DNA of 47,781 bases from Branchiostoma floridae (Eukaryota; Chordata; Leptocardii; Amphioxiformes; Branchiostomatidae), in NCBI RefSeq assembly GCF_000003815.2, contig NC_049981.1, positions 7,565,290 to 7,613,070 on the forward strand, given 5' to 3'. Each line of letters begins with the position of its first letter. Position 1 is the first letter of the stretch. This document shows positions 21,112 through 32,300 of the stretch, one piece after another. The notes beneath the pieces are model-generated. The model worked only from the letters and a program-made list of their open reading frames with translations, had not been told where the DNA came from and did no database searches. Both the position numbers and the translations under genes were made by a program.

Positions 21112-21505
21112 CTGGACAAATTACAAAGAATGTGCTCTTTGACAACAACATTGAGAGCGCGATGGGGTCACCAAAGGCATTCCACTAGAGCAACTTTTTT
21201 CTTGCGTCGCGGCGCTAACAACTCCGTCTACATGGCATAACGTGCATAATGCACCTCTAATAATATGTTACGTCGCAAATGAAGAGTATTAGTCCGCAAT
21301 TGTTCGATCCGCTATATGGACGAGAACAACACTGCAAATCATGGCCATAGCATGTCCAGATCACGAGATATCAAATCTGGAAGTTCCTCTGTAGTACCGT
21401 AAGGGAACCCAAAATTTAATCGTTTCTAGGCCTACCCACATACCAAATATCAAGATACATAATTTGCAATTTATCGTGTGAACAGACCTTCTTGGTACGG
21501 TTCGA

Positions 21506-21507
<2 letters not shown>
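21112..21507. other. Flank upstream of gene A
   Basis: Up to about 21190 the sequence matches that upstream of the third cassette; beyond that nothing is recognised. A gene A promoter may lie here or further right, but no motif supports it. Confidence 0.4.

Positions 21508-21573
<66 letters not shown>
21508..21573. repeat. (CA)n microsatellite
   Basis: About 32 uninterrupted CA repeats. All reading frames across it are artefacts. Confidence 0.99.
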
Positions 21574-21576
<3 letters not shown>

Positions 21577-21860
21577 AAACTAAACACACAGGCGCGCACA
21601 TTCTCTGCAAAGGTTATAACAATGTGCAACATTACCTTGGACTTTCCCCTGTTGTAAAGTACCACGCCCATATTTCTGATTGCCAACGAAGCCTGCAGTC
21701 CCAGGGAGTTGGCTGTACGTCCCGATATCGGTTCTTGGTTCTCTCATCTGCTGGGTACCGGTTTGTCCTAGATGATGGCAAACATTGCTGTTCAGATCTT
21801 CACAGTTCTCATCGACCTCTATTTTGTTGTTGTATATATTATGACTAAAAATATACATCT

Positions 21861-22020
21861 TATAGTAAGGTTCCTTAGGCACCACCAGGCAGTACTTACT
21901 TCCAACGTTTCGATGTCTATTAGACACCATCATCAAGAAACTACTTCTTGCTGCTACTTATTATAGCCGATGTAGCAAGAATGTCGTCCCAAACGTAGCT
22001 CAGCTTGTATCCTCCTTCGT
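21861..22020. mobile_element. Partial copy of the foldback MITE found in gene B (32247-32592)
   Basis: It begins TATAGTAAGGTTCCTTAGGC and contains ACTTCCAACGTTTCGATGTC and GCTCAGCTTGTATCC, matching the left half of the gene B element. The right half is missing. Confidence 0.8.
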
Positions 22021-22514
22021 AAAAAAACTTTATGATTTTCATCGAGGGCACTAATTTGATCAATGCCTCATTAGTTGATTCGGTAAGATCGATGACCATC
22101 AAATTTTCAGTAGGTGACCATTTGTGAACCGGTTACCATCTTGCAGAATTGATTCTGTTGTCATTCAAGCTATAAACTTTTACCTACCTGTATCCACATC
22201 TTGGTGTGAAGGTGGTAGCGGCTTGGAATTCGGCAAGGCAGGGAGGGGCCTTCCCCTGGTGCTTGTCTTCCTCATCGCGTTTCAAGCAATCATCTCACTT
22301 TGTCCAAGAGTGGACATTCCGCCCAGAATTGAAAATGACTAAAAAAACTGTTGACAAAAATGGCGTTTTAAAACAACCCGAAACGTGATTTTTGTCCAAA
22401 GAAAATGATCAATTGGCCGGTTTGAAAGAACTGACCAGGATCGACAACGCACCTAGACTAATGAGGCCAGACCTCATGAATTATTTATGAGCTTCCGAAG
22501 GTTGTATATGTTAA

Positions 22515-22833
22515 GCTAAGGGCACAACCCGCCGTACGTGCAATTTGTCCGTACGTTTTTTTGGTAGGCCACGTCCGCCACGTATTTCTGAAAAAGTTCA
22601 GGCTGTACAGGGCAGGCGCGTCGCCAGTACTGGCACGTACGGGGGACGAATCCGCAGCCCTATGGCACACCAAGTTTTGCCTGTACGTAAAGTTCTACGG
22701 CGTATCTGCGTGCTTCAAAATCCGCCGGATTCACTACGGAGTTCGTACGGAGGCGGTCCTTACCACTTATGGATCCAAAAGATTGCCCACGTTTTGGCAC
22801 GTATTTGCACGTACGGCGGGTTGTGCCCTTAGC
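22515..22833. mobile_element. MITE with perfect inverted ends and TTAA flanks
   Basis: The left end GCTAAGGGCACAACCCGCCG is exactly complemented at the right, over about 27 bp. TTAA flanks both ends (22511-22514 and 22834-22837), although TAA or TTA duplications would fit as well. The interior repeats GTACGGNGG-type motifs. Confidence 0.85.
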
Positions 22834-22837
22834 TTAA

Positions 22838-23720
22838 GTGATTATCATCAAAGCTACAGTGCTCTTTTATAAGTTTCAGTTAGCAAGTTGCTTTTAAATA
22901 CACAAAAAGCTTTTAACATCATGCCACAACAGCTTGGATTGTCTTCAAACAATTTTTACGTAAATCTTGAATCAGTAATAATGAAAACATCAATCCTGGT
23001 TATTTCAACTCAGCGCTTTCTTTATTAACACGACTGAAAAAAAGAAAGTCCTGTTGACAATGTAATCTCTAGATTTTCACAAACACAGCTCTTTTTTAAA
23101 TTAGCTGTTGGTTCAAAGAGTAGTGATCAAACAGCAGATGTGTGGCAATCAAAGCCCATTATTCCGCTTCAACTGTTACAACTGGCCACCACGCAAAATG
23201 TCAAATAGTGAAATGTGTACACTGCCAGTCTAGCATCTACTTTGAGTAGCACCGAGCGCGTTAGTTGTTTGCAGCTGGAGAAACGCATTATCTTTCAAGT
23301 AATTAGTCTGCTTTTTTAAAAGGTGGGTTCACCCCTGCGTTCGATGATGGGGCTCATAGTGGCTGGTTATGATACTGCAGCTGAGTTTCAAAGTTTGAGC
23401 TTAAATTTTCCAGAAGTGACATTCCTGATTTTTTTAATCTATACACCAACACCACAGATTGTCTAAAACCAAAGATTTAGAAAAACAGGAAGTCCTGCTG
23501 CAGTACCAAGTTCAACCACCAGAAGGCCATAAAGTGCTAAAAAATGTCGTGGTCACAACACCTACCCACATACTAAATATCATTGTAATCAATCCATTGA
23601 TTCTTAAGCTATTCGCCGGACCCCCCCAAAAAAACATCCACAGAACAAACTACCCTGCAGATCCACGACAAACAAGTAGGAGGCCCAAATTTCAGCATAA
23701 GCATCAGTTTGGGGTGCGCC
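22838..23720. other. Intergenic sequence
   Basis: No supported gene. A 100-codon plus-strand frame at 23459-23761 has no recognisable domain and runs into the next element. Confidence 0.45.
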
Positions 23721-23936
23721 TTACTCTCCAAGCAGAGGTTAGGCTCCGGTTATTTTGTTAACGTTTTTTTTAGTCGTTTTTATCGGGCTTTCTATTTTGT
23801 ATTATATCTTGCTGTGTCAAAACCTAACCTAGGCCGGACATAATAGCAAGATATAATACAAAATAGAAAGTCCGATAAAAACGACTAAAATTAACGTTAA
23901 AAAAACAGCCGGAGCCTAACCTCTGCTTGGAGAGTA
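23721..23936. mobile_element. Foldback MITE with 8-bp target duplication
   Basis: Inverted ends begin TTACTCTCCAAGCAGAGG and pair over roughly 95 bp. GGTGCGCC occurs directly outside both ends (23713-23720 and 23937-23944). An 8-bp duplication points to hAT-type insertion. Confidence 0.85.
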
Positions 23937-23944
23937 GGTGCGCC

Positions 23945-26206
23945 CGGTTCCCACGGTACTGCGAAGGTGACAAACAATCGTTGACAGACAACTAGCGAAA
24001 AGATAAGAATCGCCACATTCCGGACACAAAGCACTCTGTGTCTTTAAAACAGTTGTCTAAACTTACAGTATTTTGGTACTTTCTGCATGCACACTGGCAT
24101 GGCCAACTTTAGGTAAATGTCACGTCCCTCTGCTCACATCAATGAACAACAGCCGGGCCCACTCCGTCGAGTTGATCGCCTCCCTGAGTCAAATACGGTT
24201 CCGAAGGCAGAGTTTTAAGTACATTTAACCCGGCTTTGCTCTGTTTTGTTCTTCTTCAGTAGCCATTCGAGCAGAGTATTCTGCAGGGACTACTACCATC
24301 TTTAATACGCCCTTATTGTTTTCTGTTATGACGTTTGATAAAGGCGCATTACGTAATTTCTTTTACATTTATTGCCCTCAAAAATTGGTTCGTTGCATTT
24401 TTACCACATCTAACGAGTTATAGTGTGCATAATCATATTAAACTGTAGATACCCGTCAAAGATGAAAAGATGGTGGTAACAGTCGACTGCTAATTTGAGT
24501 GATTGGGAAACAAAGAGCTGACGGCAAACAAACTCATCATTCTGGACACAATGCGCTAGATAAGGGTGTCAAGTATCTTTCTAAATGTTGTGGAAACTTT
24601 CAAGCTTTGTATTTCGGTTGGGCGGACTGCCATGGGAGAGTTGAGGGAAATGTCACGTATGTTGAGTCAACCTTAAAAGAGAAAAAATGTATTTATGAAC
24701 TATTTGTTCCTATTCATGAAGTTCTCTCTTTTTTGGACGTATTTGTGACTTATTGTATTTTCGTGTCGTTGTATGGATACGAACAGCAGCAGGTCTGGAA
24801 CAGCAGGACCATTGTGATGGTTGAGTTTCCGTCCGCGTGTCCCATATGGTTCAGTAGTCACGTTTTTTCGTCTTTCTGACTGACATGAAAATTGCACATC
24901 GTACATGACCCGAGGCTGACAGTGTCTTCTTACTTCGACTGTAAACAAGTTAGTGTTGAACTTTAACATGATGACGAAACTCGTGAAGCCATGCATATAT
25001 CCTTTTGACCTGGGGAACAACTCGTGAGCCAGACCTTAGCTTTATTCTGACTATTCTGCAGGATAGGACAGACACGTCTCCAAGCAGCTGTCCACAGGTA
25101 TGAGTTTTTAGTTATTAAAACTGCACATGCAATATGATTTTACTAATGTTTATTTATGTACAATATCCATGAAATAATAGTGTCAAAAATGTCGAAAACG
25201 TTATCTTTCTCAAAAACACTGCCACTGGTTTTGTTATACCTGTGACTTTGCTTTGAAAAGGTGGCGATTGAAAATTCATGCTTCGTTTGCTAGTCCAAAA
25301 ATCTGGTGCTATGAAGGCTCTTTGTAGAAGAACAGGTCTCCTATATTGAATCATAAATTGTCAAACGCGACTAAAGATACATACCAGGCCCCAGCCCCGA
25401 CCACTTCCCAAATGAATCAATGTTGTTACTAGGTTAAGAGTAGCCTAGCACCCACCATATTCTATCCCAAGTTCACCCGTCAGACCGCGACCAAGCTGAA
25501 TATGACCTCACCAAGTTTAATTATCCGTAACTGTAACATCGCCGCCTAACTCGTAATCATGGTATTTAGAAGTGGTGTTGGGGCTCTAAAGTCCTTATGT
25601 ATCGTCGAGCATCGCTCAAAAAGTGATTTTTAATTCTAGGCAGAAAACAGGCCAAAATAGTACGGGTGTTCGGGTGGAACACACGGATGTCTTACTTGTT
25701 TGGCCCGAGTTGTAGATTTCTCGCTTAACAAGAGAAGGACAACAGCATGAATCTTCTGTCCTCAGGCGAATTTGCCTCCCAGTTTGCTTGGCGCCCTGCT
25801 GACGTTAAACTCGGCAAACAGACCGTCATTGTTACCTTTCCTAATTTGCATACTGGCCACAAATAGACAATTACAAATACCGAATGTTGATTTTGCGACT
25901 TTCCTTGCCTTTTTTTTAGACGTTACATGCGGTATTGGTTCCATTTTTATTGGAATTCTGTCTGTTGTTTCATACTTCCGGCCCTATGCCATCACTAAAC
26001 GTCAATGGGTGTGGTCTTATACTTATGGCCTGCTCAACAGCGCCACCTTCCGATACAAAATGGCAGGACAAAATGTGGAAGCTGTGTTTTTTTAATACTT
26101 TTAGTCACGATTTTTGTTTTTGTTTTTATAGCAAGAAGATTGTGAACTTGCAAAATAATATGATACAATCTGTAATTGTAACTTTCCATTGGTAATTTGT
26201 GTTCAG
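23945..26206. other. Intergenic region upstream of gene B
   Basis: Reading frames at 24499-24879 and 25772-26095 show no domain. A possible small noncoding exon at 25062-25096 has acceptor TATTCTGCAG and donor CACAG/GTATGA. A weak inverted pair near 25386-25592 may be an old MITE. Confidence 0.35.
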
Positions 26207-26221
26207 GTTGTGTATGCTGAC

Positions 26222-26306
26222 ATGATGGTGGGTCCGTGTACGTTAGAGTTCTGGAGGTTAATGACCCTGGTGATCATGACAACGAGTGCAAAAGTGACTG
26301 CTCAAG
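26222..26306 (+). CDS. Gene B exon 1: signal peptide
   Basis: From two adjacent ATGs it encodes 28 residues: a short polar start, a hydrophobic core (LMTLVIMTTSA) and a plausible cleavage region ending VTAQ. It ends phase 1 at CAAG/GTAACG. An acceptor at 26206 (GTGTTCAG) suggests that a 5' noncoding exon precedes it. Confidence 0.75.
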
Positions 26307-29300
26307 GTAACGATTTAGGTATAAATATTGATATTTCCCAGGTATGGATTAATGAAACTTCATAGAGTGTGCGGGTATGGATCTTTGCTTACGTCTTTGT
26401 TGTTTCATACTCGTAATAATCAAACCTGTTTTTAAAATTACCTGACATTTAGCACTATGTTGGGGACATGTGATCATTATCTCTTTATCTCAAGTTGTGA
26501 ATGTGTGTTGTTAGGATTTAATGTTATCATAACGATTTGTCCATGCGTTCAAGTTGTTTTAAGCCATGAGTTACATATAAACATGCAGTTGTATCAATTT
26601 TGAAACTCCTTTCATAGTTTCATACTTACATAGGTTCTCAGTCTTTGGGCTATATATATTCTAGTGGATGTATATTGTCATCAGCATAAATGCATCCGTT
26701 GTTATTGTATGCTCAACGCTTTTATGAATGGTAAGTGCGTCAAGCTACCCGCCCATATTTCTACAGTTTTAGCACGAAAGCTCATCTGTGTTGATATAAT
26801 TCATATTGAAGTTTTTCAACTGTCATACAACACAAATTTTTCTCACCTGAAATTTTCGGTCGCACCTAAGTCGACCAATCAAGTGATGATTCAATTACTC
26901 TGAGCACGTGACTTGGAGATGCCTGCCAGGCATCTATGATTCGTTACTCGAGTCACGTGTCTCCAAATCACGTGCTCAGAGTAATTGAATCATCACTCCT
27001 GAAGAAGGTCGACGTAGGTGCGAACGAAAATTCGAGGTGAGCAAAATTTGTGTTGTATGACAGTTGACAAACTTCAATATTTCTACAGTTTGTCCAGTGG
27101 CAGGTTACGTTATCTTTAACGGAGTTTGCTACAAGCACTTTGCCGAGCAGAAGACGTACGATGACGCCAGACAGACGTGTGCGGCAGACGGAGGACTGGT
27201 GGCCATGCCGAAGGACAACGCGACCAACACTTTCATCCACAATCTAGGGCCACTTTCACACTACTGGATCGGGTTGACTGACGTCGACAACGAGGGGCAG
27301 TGGGTATTTGAAGACGGCCAAACCCTGGAGTCATCCGGCTTTAGCAACTGGTACCCCGGTGAGCCGAACGACGAACACGGCCGCGAAGACTGTACCGAAG
27401 TTGGAACCTCCGAACACTTCTGGAATGATATTCCATGCACCGAAACCAAGGAATTCGTCTGTCAGCGAGGTTTGTGTTAGGATTTACACCTTAGCGGTTG
27501 CCTCTGATAAGTGACTGTTATAAGGTTGATGAACATTATGCAAATAAAGACATAAATTGCATAATTAATGAGAAAATGCTATAACCCCACTTTTTTAAAT
27601 GACTGGATCTTCTTATTTGTCGTATTTGGAAGTTGTGTACAGTTGGACATTATTGAACATTAATTATGAAAATGAGGAACTAATTTACATGAATTATCAA
27701 AAATATGCACACTGTAGATCAGTGTTTTATCTTGTTCTGAAATGCTTAAGTTGCTAAATGTTAATGACTTTGTTGGGTTGTTAATACTAGCAATATCCAG
27801 ACAGTTTGAAAAGGCCTTAATCTGAATCATCCGTTTATCTTGCAGGCCTTCTAGACAAACTTCATTGTCATTGTTATTTTATGTTCAACGCTTTTATGGA
27901 TGGGAAGTGCGTATTCCGTCAAGCTACCCACTCATGTTTAATATTTCTACAGTTTGTCCAGTAGCAGGCTACGTTATTTTTAACGGAGTTTGCTACAAGC
28001 ACTTTGCCGAGCGGAAGACGTACGATGACGCCAGACAGACGTGTGCGGCAGACGGAGGACTGGTGGCCATGCCGAAGGACAACGCGATCAACACTTTCAT
28101 CCACAATCTAGGGCCACTTTCACACTACTGGATCGGGTTAACCGACGTCGACAACGAGGGGCAGTGGGTATTTGAAGACGGCCAAACCCTGGAGTCATCC
28201 GGCTTTAGCAACTGGCAGCCCGGTGAGCCAAACGACGCTCTCGGCCGCGAAGACTGCGCCGAAGTTCTTCCCTCCGAACACGTCTGGAATGATATTCCAT
28301 GCACCGGAACCAAGAGATTCGTCTGCCAGCAAAGTATGTGTTAGAATTTACACCTTATCGGTTGCCTCTGATAAGTGACTGTTATAAAGGTGCGCTCCCA
28401 CCGCACTTGCGCCAAGCTTGCGTCACTGCGGGGTTCGTTCACTGCGTCACTGTTTTGTTACTTTCTCCATTTTTCTTATAGTTTAGATATTGCGTAATAC
28501 ACAAAAAGAAAGAAAATTCGTTCTTAATCTCTGAAATTCGTTGAGTATCTTTCGAGCCCCGCAGTGACGCAAGCTTGACACAAGTGCAATGGGAGCGCAC
28601 CTTAAGGTTGACGAATATTATGTAAATAAAGACCTAAATTGCATAATTAATGAGAAAATGCTATAACCCCACTTTTTTAAATGACTGGAACTTCTTATCT
28701 GTGGTATTTGGAAGTTGTGTACAGTTGGACATTGATTATGAAAGAGAGGAACTAATTTACATCAATTATCAGAAAACCGTTTAAAACCCTTTTCTGAACA
28801 TTGTGTATTGAAGATTGTGTACGTCTGCTATTTGGGTGGAAGATCGACGAATGTAACCTATGCATACTGGAGGATCAACAAGTTATGCATTATGACACAA
28901 TTTTATTATTGTTAATCTAATTGTTGGAACTTTACAGTTTCAGGTCTCTCAGGGCTGACTCTTGATGATGCCGGGATGGGTCATCTTTCTGTTTCATGGA
29001 CTGTTGTGGAGGGTCTGCCGATCTCGCGCTACAGGCTACGCTACCAGCCGGCAGACGGGTCGGGCTCGTACCGGGACCTCTCCCCTGCACCGGCAGTGGG
29101 AGCCACCTCGGCTACCGTAAGAGGTCTGCAGGCCGACACGGACTACAACATCACGCTCACCTCTTTTGGTGAGGACGATCAGCCAAACGGAGTTATCAGC
29201 GGCACATACACCACAGGTGCGCTTAGTAATCAATGTTTTAGAATGGGCAAAGTACCCTTTTGTTTTGCTACATTATCTGCAATACTTTATCGATAACATT

Positions 29301-32300
29301 TAGGCCCAAGTAATGAGAAATTGCGATCCTTGATTACGAAATTATGGGGTTCCAATCTGAAATGCGGGTCTAGATTATTGGATGTAGCCCTAACAGTAGG
29401 TTTCCGCTGTTGTGCATGCTTTTTGAGAGTCTATATTACTTGCATTGTGTTAGCATCATCATTGTCGTCATCAGAACTTTTTTGGAGAAGTTTTCAACAG
29501 ACATTTGAAACAGAACCGAGCCAGCTTACGATTCACCTACGGCGTCTGCAAAAATGATACACACACACATTCACAACATGGAAGCCAGCCGGGATCGGGC
29601 AGCTAGGACAGTTTATTCGGTGGCCCAAGACAGTCAGGCCCGCCGATCTCCTATTAGCGCACCGGGGAGTTTAAGCTCGATAAGGTCCACCTGATTAGGG
29701 CTTAAACTCCCCGGAGCGCTAATGTGAGATCGGCGGACCTACCTGCCTTGGCTCCCCGAACAAAACTTGCTAGCTACCCGGTCCCGTTTGGCTCCCACGG
29801 AAGATTACGATGGGGCAGAGACTGTCAATACAGGACTGTTTAGGGATACTGTAGGGATGATATAAGTTAGGCTATGTTAAATATTGATTGAAGGATACAA
29901 CCAGGAAACCGGCGAAAAAGAGTTCTCTTTCAGTTGCAATTGGTACGTAACAATGGAGGAAATGTAAAATATCATTTCATATCTGCGAATAAATCAATAT
30001 AATAGTGGCATAGACCTTATAACTCCGTCTGTACTGGTTTGTATCTATTTATTCAACTTCCCAGATTGAATGCAATCTGAGGGGAGTCGGCAACAGAAAT
30101 CAAAAGTTCCTCTATGAGGACGACTCCCCTAAAAGATCTACAGACTTAAAATAAGACAATAAATACAGTAGAAGCCACTTAATTGCACACCCTATTTGCC
30201 AGTACATTTTGTGCAATTATCCGAATGGTGCAACAAAGCGAAGTTATTAGGCTGGTTTGCAGCACCACGGAATTTTGGGATTTCGTGCAATTAATAGAAG
30301 TGTGCAATTATCCGTTGTGCAGTTAACTGGCTTCTACTGTATAAAAAAACTAACATCATAAACTAAAAATAGTAGCTACGGTAAAAATAACAATAAAATA
30401 ACAAGATCAATCGTTTATGAAGACGTGTGTTTTGTTTTTAGATATAGCTGCCACTACGACCCTGCCAAGGAGGCCAGTTGACGGTGTTGCTGAATCCTCT
30501 TGTCCTTTACATTCTTTCCTTATTATAGCACTTATCTGATGGTCAATGTATCAAAAAATACTGGTGCCTCATAGAGAATTGATTTTGACTGGCATCTATC
30601 TAACCATAAATTGAAGGTAGATCATGATATGACTTTACAACCGGGTTGAATTCTTACATAAACAGTAATGATTATTTGTGCTTATAGGTCCAACTACCAC
30701 CCATACGTATACCACGCCGAGGGCACAAACTGAAGGTATCGTACTTTGATAACTGTCATTGTGTTTAAAGCCAATTACCGATAAATAGTCATTACATCAG
30801 AAATACTGGTACCTCATAGAGAATTGATTTTGACTGGCATCTATATCTGACCATATAATGAAGGTAGATCATAATGTGACTTTACAACCGGGTTGAATTA
30901 TTGCGTAAACAGTAATGATTTTTTGTGCTTATAGGTCCAACTACCTCACCTCACCTCACCGGTCCCATAGCCTCACCGGCTGTAGGGGCAGCAATGCCAT
31001 CAACATATCCAACTACCACCCATACGTATACCACACCGAGGGCACAAACTGAAGGTATCGTACCTTTATAAAAGTCATGGTGTTTAAAACAAATTACCGA
31101 TAAATGGTCATTCCATCTCGTTGATAATATTGGGTCAGCGAACATTTCACTCACTTCTATGATGTTCATTTTTGTCTATTTGTGTATGAAAAGTATTTTG
31201 ACATTTGAATGTATCACCATAGTCGCAGCTACAGGAACCATTGTTGGTATCGTGATCGGAGTGATTGCAGCTATCGCTTTGACGGTTGCTCTCGTCTACA
31301 TTTTCACGCGGAAGATGATATGCGGCAAGGGTGAGACATATGTTGTCTGTCATTTTTTTCAAATTGTTGAATTGTAAAAAGGAGGATTTAATCTTGATTT
31401 TAAATCTGTTGGGATTTGATTGCATATATATCATTTACATATTATGTATATACCGGAAAGCCTCAGCAAAAAAAGCCCTTCTGACTTTCCATACTTTAAC
31501 AAGAAATTTCATAAGCCATGGAATACTGCAACCAGTACAGTTGGTTGTCTTGATGCTGTGCTACATTTTGAGTTTGTTTATTTCCGAGCTCGTCTGCAAA
31601 AATGAAACACACATACATTCACACATATACAAACATAAGGGCAAATTTACACACACACAAAATATGCTTACCTATTTTAAGATGTCTTGTTTATCTCATT
31701 TCCTTAGAGTCGCAAAAACAATCAGATTTTGTACCTACGTAATAAGGATGCCTTGGATGGTCTTTAGTTTTTCCCCAACTTTAACGTCAAACGCGATTAA
31801 CTTTGTTAATATTTGCATCATTCCAGGTGACGAGGAACACGCAGACGTAGCGCCTCCTGTAAGATCGTCATCAAGACGCAGAACTGATAATATCTACGCA
31901 GTTCCCATGGACACCTATCACCTACCATCGTAACAACCTGGCCCTAATGGAGGGAATACTCCGGCTGATGGGTTGTATCTAAACTCGGTACCTCCTGGAG
32001 GCGTCTCAATGCCAACCGGAAGCGGAAATGACGACTGCGAAGTTCCCACGGAGACCTTTGACACACAGGGACCACAACCGCCAAAGCCGGGTCATCACTA
32101 CCAAAACAGGATCATGATGCCAGAACCAGAGGTGACAACTCTAGATGACGGGCTGTATTTGGACTTTCGTCCTCCAGAGGCCACCTCGATGCGACCCGGA
32201 AGCAGAAATGATCAGTAAATAACTTCATCAGGTCGGCAATTATTCATATAGTAAGGCTCTTTAGGCACAACCAGGGAGTACTCACTTCCAACGCTTCGGT

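Larger units (their letters stand above)
29217..30441. other. Gene B intron with two elements
   Basis: Apart from the foldback at 29580-29796 and the MITE at 30166-30340, nothing is recognised. A small palindrome of GAGGGGAGTCG lies near 30098-30130. Confidence 0.5.

Noticed and set aside
21492-21686. Several ORFs of Cys/Val or Thr/His repeats
   Set aside because: They are translations of the CA microsatellite.
24499-24879. 126-codon plus-strand ORF
   Set aside because: No recognised domain, no flanking splice pattern and unremarkable composition; probably chance.
25772-26095. 107-codon hydrophobic ORF just upstream of gene B
   Set aside because: Hydrophobicity comes from T-rich sequence; no family resemblance and no link to the phase 1 exons.
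31331-31933. Single 200-codon ORF as one exon
   Set aside because: Only the part after the CATTCCAG acceptor at 31826 has tail-like composition; the rest is AT-rich intron read by chance.
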